A DNA stretch of 64,000 bases from Nageia nagi (Eukaryota > Pinophyta), in assembly GCA_050084985.1 (NCBI GenBank), contig JBITNC010000001.1:111662001-111726000 (forward strand), given 5' to 3'. Position numbers and translations under genes: made by a program. Below, one piece after another: positions 13,336 through 23,700 of this stretch. Within the stretch, counting starts at the first letter, position 1; each line of letters opens with the position of its first letter. Below the pieces are notes generated by a model that saw nothing but the letters and a program-made list of their open reading frames with translations, did no database searches and had not been told where the DNA came from.

Positions 13336-14069
13336 TGTTATAATCGAAAAAATAATAAAAATATTATTAAATTAGGGTTATTTATAAAATATTCAATTTA
13401 CTAATTTAACCATGAAATTATAGAAAAGTAATGATTCAAGTGATAATAATGATCTATTAGACCTTAACCTATCAAAATTGGAAAATGAAAGATACAAAAT
13501 TGTACTTTACCTATGATAACTAAAGGTGATATCTAGATGAAAGGGAATAAACAATAAGCTTATTTAAAGAACAAAGCCTAAAATCCAACCTTAAACCAAT
13601 GATGATGCTAGGAACCCAATGGTGATGCTTGGCTACCTTTCCAATTTAGCCTCACCTTTTCTTGATGTCATCATATCACCTTTGATCCATAAAATATTAC
13701 TCGCAAATGAGTAAAATATACCAGGATTACAAAGTTAAGATCATAAAAATTTTTAGAAATGATAGGTGGAGTTAAGAAACACTAGTTAATAATGACATAA
13801 GTAATTTTCACATATTAAGGATTCATGATTATGTAAGATCATGTCATATCTATGATCATGCACACCCTTCCACCTTTATAGGTAATAAGTAAATTACCAA
13901 GGCTCCTCCCTAGGCTTATTGTGATGTCGACCAACATCTTACCATAAAACATAAAGGTATATGAGAGTGCACATTCATAAAGGTATTTATTTAATAAATT
14001 AAATAAATAATTTAAAATATCTAAAAAGGGTATTTTAATTAAATTAAAATTCATTTTTAGGTGTTAACA
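13336..14069 (-). repeat. 5' LTR of the Tat-like gypsy element (734 bp)
   Basis: On the minus strand it starts TGTTAACACCTAAAAATG at 14069 and ends ...ATAACA at 13336, next to the PBS region. The start resembles the TGTAGACACC start of the other gypsy LTRs in this window (15475, 38840, 44301, 48629), and the length is close to the 731 bp at 47899-48629. Confidence 0.75.
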
Positions 14070-15474
14070 CTACCAACATTTAAATTATTATTAAAATTAA
14101 CAAAATCATTCATCAAAAGTACACCAAAATTTGATCAACTTTTTACAATTTTATCAATTTCATTACTTGATATGATTGATTACTATTCATTAAATCAAAC
14201 ATCATCATGGTTAGCATTATCATATTTTCAAGTGTCATACATCTGCATTCTACAGTCAAATACTTGCTAGGTTTACAAGCCTACAATCAACATATTATAT
14301 CATATCCATCAATTATCATTTAAACCAATGGGTACATTTATATACTTACCTTTATTTTATAAGGTCTACATGCCCATAAATAACTTATCATTACTCCTTA
14401 GCTACTAGGAAAAAATAAATATCATTTATCATTTTACCATATCATCATTCCCCTTAGTTGCTTGGGTAAATTAGAGTCAAGTTATCATTTTCCTATTATT
14501 ATTTCCCTTCAACAATTAGGTAAAAACAAAGATAATTTACTTTTATGTACTTAAATTTAGCTATATATCATGATCATTTACTTTACTTATTACCCTTCAA
14601 CTACTAGAGAAAAGTAAATATAATTTACTTTCTATACTTAGATTAGATTTAATTAATATTAATTTATTATTTTCATTATTTCCTTAAGTTGGATTAGCGA
14701 CATGACTTATAAACCCCACAATAATAAAAACTTATGGATATAATCTATTTATCAGTTGACCATACAAACCATTTACTATATCACACACTAGTCATATTTA
14801 TATCATATGATACGACTATGTCACTATCATATCATTTATGTTTTATTGAGATTATGATGCAATTGTATTGATATCATACACTTTTGATGATATGACAATG
14901 TTGATTTATAGGTTTGTATTCCTATTGTCATAAATATATTTATAGCATATGACATATGTCAAGCATCATATTTATTTATTTATTACTATTATTTATTGAC
15001 ACATTTGTATCACCATTATACCAAGGGTAACTTATTGCTATTTATTTATGTTTACAATATGATTATGTCAAGATCAAATCTATTAATTATATTATTTAGT
15101 TTTATGATACAATATCATCGTTTAGACCTATAGGGTCAGTGACTATCCTACATCCTTAGATGGTGTTTTTTGAGGCACTGGGCTATTTTACACTATAGGA
15201 TCTACTTTTGTCTTATTACAACACATAAGATGTTTATCCTTAACATAGGCTCAAGTGTAAATAGACTGCATACAAAGTTCACACTATTAAATTTAATTAT
15301 GTTGCATCCTTTTAACATATTAATTACACCCTGTAATTAGAGTCATATGATAACAAAGGAGATAAACATGCCCCTACAATCCTATAATTGTTGCAATGAA
15401 TCTAAATACCAAAACACCTAAAGCCGATGTTGGTAATTACATTCAATCTTTGCAAGCAAATTATATATTAATAC
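14070..15474. other. AT-rich intergenic stretch with a degenerate repeat
   Basis: No gene is supported. At about 14370-14650 a loose unit recurs roughly every 90 bp around 'tacccttcaactact...aaagtaaat'. The 14750-15130 part is rich in 'catatgat'-like words. Probably decayed repeat sequence. Confidence 0.5.
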
Positions 15475-15550
15475 TATAGACACCTAAAAATGATTTATTA
15501 TTTATTTAATAAATCATATTTAGCACATTAAAATATTAAAAGGTAACAAT
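15475..15550 (+). repeat. Left piece of a gypsy 5' LTR split by E4
   Basis: It starts TATAGACACCTAAAAATG (TG to TA at the first dinucleotide) and matches, in opposite orientation, the LTR end at 48560-48629. The matching remainder resumes at 29560 after the E4 insertion. No polypurine tract lies to its left, which fits a 5' LTR. Confidence 0.8.
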
Positions 15551-16028
15551 GTAAATTCACTTAATGCTTAAAGTGTCATTTGATACCTTAAAGCATTGAG
15601 GGAATAAATATAGAAAAATATTTAACCTTGCCCTTAGGTAAAAGGGAGGTTAAAGAGTGGATTTAAAAAATAGAAAAATCTTTAGACTTACCCTTGGTTA
15701 AAGAGAGGTTAAAGGTTGAGTCTCTTCTTATAAATAGAGAGCTGCCCCTCTCATTATAGAACTTGATCAAGCATGGTAATGCTTGTCTATAGAGTTGTAG
15801 GAATGCTAGTGTAAGAACTTTGTTGAAGATTTGTAGGAGAGTTATCTTATGAGAAGTAATAGAATGATGGTTCAAAGTGGATGTGCTCCCAAGAGATGGA
15901 GGAACCATTATACATGATGTGTTATTTTTGGTACGATGTTTTTATTTTTTTACTAGATGGATGAATGATAGATTTATTGGAGAAACTTCAAGGTGATCTT
16001 AGTTATACGGAATATTTTAATTCCCTCA
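15551..16028 (+). repeat. 5' LTR of E4, 5' end missing
   Basis: It aligns with 29040-29559 from 'aatgtaa' onward, but the first 40 or so bases of the LTR are absent. A TATA-like TATAAATA lies at 15729-15736. It ends ...ccctca at 16028, two bases before the PBS. Confidence 0.75.
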
Positions 16029-16030
16029 AG

Positions 16031-16043
16031 TGGTATCAAAGCC
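16031..16043 (+). promoter_or_regulatory. Primer binding site of E4
   Basis: tggtatcaaagcc matches the usual plant initiator-Met tRNA PBS (TGGTATCAGAGC) with one change and lies two bases after the LTR. Confidence 0.75.
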
Positions 16044-16794
16044 ATTCTTAGAGTCTCTACTTCAACATCCTTGAAGGTCCTTCCTCCATTCAAATTGTTG
16101 AGGTAAAAGGGTTTGAAGGTATAATCTACCTTTTCTTGTCAAATTTTGCTTTTATCACTAACCTCTTTTGGTTTCTTGATAATGAGTTTAATTCTAGCAA
16201 AATTCAATTAAAGAAGATAATATATTGTTATTTTAGTTTTTACTAACATGTTAATTCAATTTTTTACTACACATTATGTTTTACTAACAATTTGTTAGTT
16301 GCAATGTTTAAGTAAAATTGCTTAATGTGTAGTAATAATATGCATATTGTGAGTAAATTTGCTTAGATGGGTTGTCATAGCTTAAAATTACAAGTTTCTA
16401 TTTAGTATAGAAATAATTAAAAATCTTGTAATTTTTTAGTCTATACAACACTACTATAATGCTATTGCATAATTTTTTTACAATATGTTTGTAAAAATTA
16501 AAGTGCATGCATAATTGTATGCATGCAAAATTTGGTTGCATGCAAAATCTATTTATTTTAAAAAAATAGAAAAATAATTTTTTTTTTAATTTAAATGAAG
16601 TTTTTTTCTATATTTTATATACAAATTTTTTTATAAATAAATATATATATATTTTTATTTCTATTTTTTAAAACATTTTTTTTAATTTAAAAAATAAAAA
16701 TGTATCATCTAGCATAAAAATATATTTTTTATTTCTAGTTTTTAAAATAGATTTTTTTTAATTTAAAAAAATAAAAAAATAAAAATAAAAATTT
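16044..16794 (+). other. E4 leader, AT-rich, no gene
   Basis: Non-coding. It contains 'gttgaggtaaaa' at about 16098-16109, shared in position with E1 and E2, then AT-rich sequence with runs of A and T to 16794. Confidence 0.6.
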
Positions 16795-17039
16795 TGGGTG
16801 TCACCCCTCCAAAGAGGAGGTGCATAGCCTTGGGGGGTGCGGCCCCTCCATTAGAGAGGGAATGCATCCCATAAGGTAGCCCCTCCTTTGGAGAGGGCAC
16901 ATGCCCCTTTGGGGATCGATCCCTCCTTTGGAGAGGGTGTGCAACCCCTTTGGGGTGCATCCCCTACAAGGAGAAGGTGCCTCCCCTTTAGGGAGTGACC
17001 CTTCCTTTGGATAGGGTGCATAGCCCCTTTGGGGTGCAT
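16795..17039. repeat. GC-rich degenerate tandem array, left part
   Basis: Roughly 42-44-bp units alternate variants of 'cccctttggggtgcat' and 'cccctcctttggagaggg', with internal palindromes. The base composition contrasts sharply with the surrounding AT-rich DNA. Overlapping open frames here simply reflect the repeat. E1 inserted in this array, and it resumes at 25969. Confidence 0.85.
17035..17039 (+). other. Target-site duplication of E1, left copy
   Basis: tgcat directly before the TG of the 5' LTR. The same five bases follow the CA of the 3' LTR at 25969-25973. The host array is itself rich in tgcat, so the match is supportive rather than unique. Confidence 0.8.
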
Positions 17040-17504
17040 TGTTAGAATTTGTAATGAAATATTGTGAATATCTAAACTCCTTGTAAATTCAATTAATCAC
17101 TTAAGGGTATGTAGATACCTTAAGAGATTAATTGAATTCTTTAATATGTAGACTTTGAATTTACCAAAGTGGTTAGTTGGTAGGTTAAAGTTAGGTGATA
17201 CATTTATTGTAACCCTAACCTTACCCTTGGGTTAAAGGGAGGTTAGGGAGGTGCTCTCAAGCTATAAATAGAGGGCCTCTCCTCTTGTAACATAACTAAG
17301 TTCTTGGAGTAAGATTGCTCTACTAGTTGTGTAGGAGAGGAAGAGTATAGTTGTAAGAGGGGCATACTTGAGAATTGAGATACTAGTTGTGGATGTACTC
17401 CCAAGGAGGGAGGAACCACATTACACTTGTGTTATCTTGCATATGATTGAGTTTCCTAGTCTTAGGTCCTTGAGGATTTGTTTAGATCTAGTTCAAATCC
17501 TTCA
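17040..17504 (+). repeat. 5' LTR of E1 (465 bp)
   Basis: It runs from TGTTAGAATT to ...AATCCTTCA. It contains the promoter TATA box at 17263-17270 and is followed by the PBS. It differs from 25504-25968 at about nine positions. Confidence 0.95.
17263..17270 (+). promoter_or_regulatory. LTR TATA box
   Basis: TATAAATA in a GC-richer setting (gctataaatagaggg). The same block is present in the 3' LTR (25727-25734) and in the E2 and E3 LTRs, as expected for the RNA polymerase II promoter of the element. Confidence 0.75.
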
Positions 17505-17506
17505 AT

Positions 17507-17519
17507 TGGTATCAGAGCC
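17507..17519 (+). promoter_or_regulatory. Primer binding site of E1
   Basis: tggtatcagagcc, the standard plant copia site complementary to the 3' end of initiator-Met tRNA, two bases after the LTR. Confidence 0.92.
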
Positions 17520-18691
17520 TTGTTGTGGAATCTCTTCTTCTTGGTATAGAAGCTCTTCTTGGTGTGGAAGCTCTTCTTTTGGTGTGGAAGCTACATCTTG
17601 GTGATCCTTCTTCATTCCTCATCTTACACTCCATTGGTGAGGTAAATTTTTAAGAAAAGGTATAAATTTCCTCCTCATTTGGTCATTTTTTTGGATTATT
17701 ACATAATGCTACTAACACATTATTTGCTATGTGTTAGTCCTTTTTAAGTTGTGAATAACAAGTTGCAATTTTTTACTAATCCTTTATGTTACTTGCAATT
17801 TTTAAATTGCTATAGTTCTTTTAAAAAGGGTTAGTATACAAAAATTGTATTTTTTTTCATATTATATTGAACTTAAATGTATGTGTTGGTTCAATTATTT
17901 GATTAAATACCAATATATGATGAAAAATTGCAATATATATACTAACATGAATTATGTTATTACTATTTGCTTAAAAATAGTAATATATTATTGTGAAATT
18001 TCTCATATATACTATCATTAGTGAGTTATTGATATGTTCCTAAGCAAAAGGCATCAACATTTCCAAACATGAGAGGAGGATAATTTTTTTAGTCCTACTA
18101 CAAATTTTTTTTTGAGAAAGGACACCATACTATATGTATATATATTTTTATTTATTTCTTCCATCTTATGCGTTGGTTGAGTTTCTTCATGTTATGTGAT
18201 TAAATATTGAGTGAATTTTCATTATTAACCAAACTGAGGAGATCATCCTAGTTATTATCCAAGAAAATATAATATGGTTGATGGTCAATTAGATTAGTGG
18301 TGAAGCTAGAATTTTTGTCTTCATTCCTAGTGTCTATTGTAAAATAGAACGATGAGTATGTTCTTAGTTAACTTTTCAGCATGTTAAGGCTTGCCAAATT
18401 TAGTGGTGGAGAAAAAAAAAGTCATGTATGTCAATAATACAAGGGATTTTCCTGTGTGAAATTTCAAGGGTTTAGTAAACATTTTAAGGAGAGGAGGAGG
18501 CAGATCACGGCCATGTCAAATGGAGACTCGTACCACAGAGATGTTCGATCTTTTCGAGTACATACATGAGATCTTGAAAATATTTTTGCTTTCATTCCCA
18601 TTGAATGATGTAAAAGGAGGTGAACACTAAATAGTGAAAAAATTATATATATAAATACATTTAAATTCAGGGGGGGTCAAAAATGAGCGAG

Positions 18692-18751
18692 CTCTGGTGG
18701 CTCCTCCCGCCCATGCGCATGGCCTCTGGTGGCTCCTCCCGCCCATGCGCA
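18692..18751 (+). repeat. Two-copy GC-rich repeat in E1 leader
   Basis: A 28-bp unit starting ctctggtggctcctcccgcc occurs at 18692 and again at 18724 (period 32). Confidence 0.85.
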
Positions 18752-18769
18752 CATGCTCCTCCTGCCATT

Positions 18770-19245
18770 TGCATCATTTCCATGGACTGCAATGTTCATA
18801 GGCTATGCACAAAATGAACACCTTCCCTGCAACTGATAGAGAGCCAGGAAGTGCAGAGAAGGCACTTGAACTATTTTTCATAATGCAGGATGTAGACACA
18901 GTTCTATGGCTTGCACTACTCGCCAGATATGCACCCACCAGATACGTTGAAGTAGACAAGGAAGGCATCTGATGTAGACCATGTCCATGGCCTACAAATG
19001 ATCATCAAATGTGCATCAAACACCTACGTTGAAAGTGTGTGAAGTTTGGAGTGGTGCAGGATTCAGACCTCGTTTCATGACATGCAATGATCACAGAATC
19101 TACACAGTGCGCGACCTCCACTTCTCTACCCTGACATCCAATAATCATAGGACCTCCACTTATCTACCCTGGCATCCAATAATCATAGGATATGCCCACA
19201 CCATTTCATGGACTAAAATGCTTGCAAAATCTGCATAACAATGGC
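18770..19245 (+). pseudogene. Captured PPR gene fragment in the E1 leader
   Basis: On the sense strand, allowing small frameshifts, the block reads as tandem pentatricopeptide repeats: WTAMFIGYAQNEH near 18782-18822, EKALELFFIMQ near 18856-18890, ALLARYA near 18915-18937, and ISWTKMLAKSA near 19204-19236. This matches the plant PLS-class pattern of repeats with a W-x-A-M-I...GYA core. It has no intact frame and lies between PBS and gag, where copia elements normally carry no protein. I infer capture of host gene sequence. Confidence 0.7.
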
Positions 19246-19450
19246 TCTATTTTGATTTTTAACGTGACCCTCCTCCCTTGCCGCCCTGAAGTCATGCCTT
19301 GGGTGGTCAACCACCGACTGGCCACCCCACACACCCTCCACCACCCTACATGGCCTCCTCCTACCACCTTCACCTCCCTTCTACACACTTTGGTCTCCCC
19401 TGCCACCTCTGCCCAGCCTCTCCACCTCCATGAGACTTACACATGGCCCT
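19245..19450 (+). other. C-rich block in E1 leader
   Basis: Pyrimidine- and CCACC-rich sequence following the PPR remnant. Open in more than one frame but of low complexity. Not recognised. Confidence 0.4.
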
Positions 19451-20009
19451 TTAATTTTTTTTGTCAACTCTAGTTGTTGGGTATTTAATTTTTTTTACCC
19501 ACTCCAAATTTGATTTGATTTTTTGCCTTAGTCAAACTTAAATATTTAAAGGTTTTTTCCCTAAGTCTTTTTTAAGTAAACAAAGGCTATATTTACTTAA
19601 ACTAGATACTTCACAGACCCTTTTTTAGGGATGACCCCTTAAGTGAAAAATAGGGAGAAACCATACTTAAAGATAATCTTTAGCATCCAAGTTGTTAGCA
19701 CTTTAAGTAAAAATGGGGGGGATTTTTATAATTTTTTACTTAAATCTTTATGGATCTTGTATGCTAAATAGATCTTGCATGTTACTTAAATCTTTATGGA
19801 TCTTGCATGCTAAATAGATCTTGCATGCTAAGTTTAAAATGCATTCCTCTTAACATTGTTAGGATTAAAGCATGCTTAGTACTTAAAATTTTAAGTTAAA
19901 TAATGCATGATGCATGTTTAATACTTAATTTTAAGTCATGGAATAATACATGTTTAAGTTATGGATTAATGCTAAGTAGGACTTAGCATTTGTAAAATTC
20001 ATTATTTTT

Positions 20010-20759
20010 TAACTTGAGCAAAAATATGAAAAATGTAAAAGTCCTTTAGGGGTTAGAACAAAACCCATTGGACTCGATTTTGGACTCTTAAGGTTTCAAG
20101 TTCGTGTGGATGGAGTATTTTAACTTTACTTTATATTTTTGCACATTTGCTTTATACTTGCAAATACGCAAAATCTTGAAAGTAACCCCTAAAATGAATA
20201 CATCCGCATGTATTTTTTCTACAACATGACTTGTTTGGGGAGCCACGAGGTGAGGACAGGGTAGACTGGAGCCTTTTTAGTCCGAAGACCCAAGTGGTGG
20301 TAAGTCTATCTTAATTGCCCCTAAGACCTCTGTTGGATTGGACATAACTCTATTAGGTGGACAGGCATGTGTGTAGTGATACCACATGTCTACACGTCCA
20401 TTCAGGGATTATCCTGATAACCTAGGAGGAAAATTGAAAACCTTAATCAAGATAATTAAAATGGCCAGTCCAAGATACATCAGATCCTTGGAAAAAAGTT
20501 AGTACTTCTCCTTGTGAGAGTATATTACTGACCAAGGTGAACTGGTTGAGGACTGGTAGTACCTAGGCTCCACCTTGCGGGCATCCAGGTGAAGGCCTAA
20601 TTCTATACAAGAAAACAACCCCAACTTTATCCTTCTATGGATTGTGGTTAATAAGTTTGCACATGTGGGACATGTTTGCTTATTAGATGTTTTTATATGT
20701 ATAGATGGAAAATTGTAAAAGTTTGCATTCTTATTGCATATTTACTTTTTTTTGTAGCA
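20010..20759 (+). promoter_or_regulatory. Conserved pre-gag block of the copia family
   Basis: About 750 bp that aligns closely with 55599-56310 (-) of E2, including ggggagccac, gtggtggtaagtctatc and aggtgaaggcctaattct, although the upstream leader differs between copies. Candidate roles are RNA packaging or dimerisation, translation control, or splicing. It does not encode a recognisable protein. Confidence 0.6.
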
Positions 20760-23700
20760 ATGGTTGAAACCTTCATTCCCAAGCATATACTTGATGGTTC
20801 CAACTTTGGAATATAGGAACCTCGTATGAAAGTCGAGTTACAAGCAAGGAAGCTGTGGCAGACAGTTAGTGAAGACTTGGTTGCTCCTACCGATGAGAAG
20901 GCTCTTGAAGTATACAACTCAAAGAATGAGTTAGCAACTTCAATGATTTATCGTGCAGTTTCAGATGATGTCCTTCTCATGATCTCTTCATCAACTTCAG
21001 CAAAGGAAGCTTGGGATAGGCTAAAGAAAATTTACCTTGGGTCCAAATTTTCAAGGAGGTTCACCATTCTACAAAAGTTGTTGTAGTATCGATAAAATGA
21101 AGATGAAAGTGCCTCCATCTACTTAAACAAAATCATTGACCTCAGGACACAACTGGTTGGTTGTGGGTGCAAATGGATCAATGATGAGTTCATGGTCTTC
21201 ATCATTCTTCAAAGCCTTACTACAAAGTTCAGCAACTTTGTCATGGTTATGGAAATAAGACTCGATGATGAAGAAGATGTCATCTCACTTGATAACCTTT
21301 CTAGACTCCTTCTGAAGCATGAGGAAACTTTGAACAAGAAAATGTTGAACCTTTCTCCAAAGGATAATAGCATTGCTCTAGGAGCAACCAAAACTCCTTT
21401 TAAGAAAAAGTTCAAACATTATAAATTCAAAGATAACAAGTCCTCATCTACCTTCAGGAAGTATGACAAAAAGGGCAACAACAATCATGGCAACTATAGG
21501 CAAAGGAATGACAAATCTGGATCAAGCAATCCAACACCTCAGGAAAAGTTTGATGGAAATTGTAACTTTTGTGGTATCTTTGGGCACAAAGAGTATGATT
21601 GTCGTAAAAAGAAATTTGCTCAAAAAGGTAAGGGAAATGCAAATGTGAGAAGTTTCAATAATAGAAAGAAGAACAAGTATATTGCTACTGTTTCCTACTA
21701 CTCAATGACTCAAACTATTTCAAATGATTGGATTGTTGATTCAGGATGCACTAATCACATGTGTTATGAAAAAGATAAGTTTGAAAACTTTCATAAGTAC
21801 AAAAAAGATGCAGTTGTGATAGGTGATAATACAATCCTTGATGTTCAAGGAATAGGGAGTGTGAAGATTCATGGAAAGACTCTTGATAATGTCTTTTATG
21901 TGCCTAAACTAAGGATGAATCTCATCTCCATAATTCAGATTACAAGGAAAGGATGCTCATTTGAGTTTACCTCACACTCCTGGTGTGTTAAGAAAGGACT
22001 TGCCACCTTGATGAAAGGATCAGTAAAGGATGACCTTTATATTGTGGATCAAATACCTTCAAAGATTTGTCTTGCTACAAATGTTTGTTCAAAGGGTAAT
22101 CTTTGGCATCAATGATTAGGGAACCTCAACCATAAGAGTATTCAAGATATGAAAACTCAAGAACTTGTGGAAGGTTTACCTAATATTTCACCCACAATTG
22201 GTCTCTGTGAAAGGTGCATTCTAGGAAAGATGAATAGGCAAAAGTTTGAAAAAGATAAGGTAACTCGGGCTACTTGTCCTCTTCAGCTTGTGCATTCAGA
22301 TTTGATGGGTCCTTTTCAGACTAAGTCCCTAGGGGGAGCTTCTTATGTTCTGACCTTCATTGATGACTTCAGTAGGATGACATTTGGTTATCTACTTGAG
22401 CATAAGGATCAAACTTTTGATAGGTTTAAAGACTTCAAGGTTCTTGTTGAAAATCAAACTGATTTTAAGATCAAGATGCTAAGATTTGATAATGGGGGTG
22501 AATATAATAGCAATGAGTTTAACAATTATTGTGTTAAACATGGGATTAAGTGACAATTCACAATCCCTTACACCCCTCAGCAAAATGGAGTTGTTGAAAA
22601 GAAGAATCGCACCATTATGGAAATGGCAAGATGCATGTTGGGTAACCTTCCTAGTTTCTTATGGGGAGAAGCCATTCACACTGCTATTCACACCCTAAAT
22701 AGGTGTCCTACTAAGGTAGTTGAAGGTAAAACTCTGTATGAAGCATGGACAGGAAAGAAACCTAACATCTCACACTTCAAGGTCTTCAGTTGTGATGCAT
22801 TTGCCTTCATTACCTTAGAGAAAAGAAAGAAGCTAGATAAAAGATCAAAAAAATGCATCTTTGTGGGGTATGATAATCAGCATAGAGGTTATAGGCTCTA
22901 CTCCTCATCCCATAAAATAGTCTTTGTTTCTAGGGATGTCAAGTTCAATGAACTTTCTAAGGATACGAGCTCTCATGCTAAGGTGTCTGATACAGATGAT
23001 TCTTTGCCTGCACCTAACTGGTTGGATGATCATGTAGAGAAGTCACCACAAGAGCAAAATTCTCCAGCACAGAGAATTACAAGGAGTATGACCTTGAATA
23101 ACTCTTTATTTGCCAAAATTGATAATACGCATGAGCCATCAACCTTCAAAGAAGCTTCCAAGCAAGAGTGTTGGATGGAAGCTATGAAAGTTGAGTATGA
23201 GGTGCTCATGAAAAATGAAACTTGGGATTTGGTTCCTTATCCCAATGAGAAAAATGTGATTAGCAATAAATGGATATACAAGGTCAAGCACAATTCTGAT
23301 GGAAAAATTGAAAAGTACAAAGCAAGGTTAGTGGCCAAAGGATTCGCTCAAAAATATGGTATTGATTATGAGGAAACCTTTGCTCCTGTGGCCAAGATGC
23401 CTACTGTCAGAATAATCCTTGCTCTTTCTATAGCTCAAGGATGGAAAGCTTTTCAACTTGATGTCAAAAGTGCATTTCTCAATGGTGACTTGGATGTTGA
23501 AATCTACATGAATCAACAAGAAGGATTTATTCTATAAGGAAAAGATTCTCTTGTGTGTAAGCTAAAGAAGTCTTTGTATGGACTTAAGCAAGCACCTAGA
23601 GCATGGTATAAGAAAATTTCAGGATTCTTTGTAGATATTAGTTTTTCCAAGTGCTTCTTAGATTCAGATCTCTATGTACTCAATCAAGGAAAAGATGTGG

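Larger units (their letters stand above)
7255..14069 (-). mobile_element. Decayed Tat/Ogre-like Ty3/gypsy retrotransposon with 5' LTR
   Basis: Read on the minus strand the order is 5' LTR (14069-13336), PBS region, gag (about 13290-12600), protease (11959-11543), RT (about 10520-9790), RNase H (9066-8833) and integrase (about 8270-7270). This is the Ty3/gypsy order. The protease sequence, the RNase H type and the gag style fit the Tat/Ogre branch. All domains carry stops or frameshifts. No 3' LTR is visible to the left, so the element appears truncated. Confidence 0.88.
17642..20757 (+). other. Candidate leader intron of E1
   Basis: A distal donor GAG|GTAAAT (17642) matches GAG|GTAAAA at the same place in E2 and in E4. 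An acceptor with a pyrimidine run (tttacttttttttgtag, ending 20757) lies two bases before the gag ATG. A second, stronger donor GTG|GTAAGT at 20300 is also shared with E2 and would give a 458-base intron. Both are inferences from splice consensus and conservation. Confidence 0.45.
17520..20759 (+). other. E1 long leader between PBS and gag
   Basis: About 3.2 kb before the gag ATG. It contains a three-fold 'agctcttcttggtgtgg'-like repeat (17520-17600), a candidate splice donor at 17642, AT-rich sequence, a GC-richer block (18480-19450) with PPR gene remnants, a 47-bp near-duplication at about 19737-19830, and a block from about 20010 that is well conserved with E2. The middle of the leader does not align with E2 by eye. 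Confidence 0.8.

Noticed and set aside
7255-14069. Endogenous plant pararetrovirus
   Set aside because: An integrase, an LTR and a Tat-type RNase H are present and no movement-protein or coat motifs were seen, so it is a gypsy retrotransposon.
16763-17039. Overlapping minus-strand open frames rich in His, Pro, Lys and Gly
   Set aside because: They follow from the GC-rich tandem array and are cut by E1; no protein family or start context supports them.
21209-21642. Minus- and alternative-frame open stretches within E1 gag
   Set aside because: Antisense or frame-shifted shadows of the gag reading frame.
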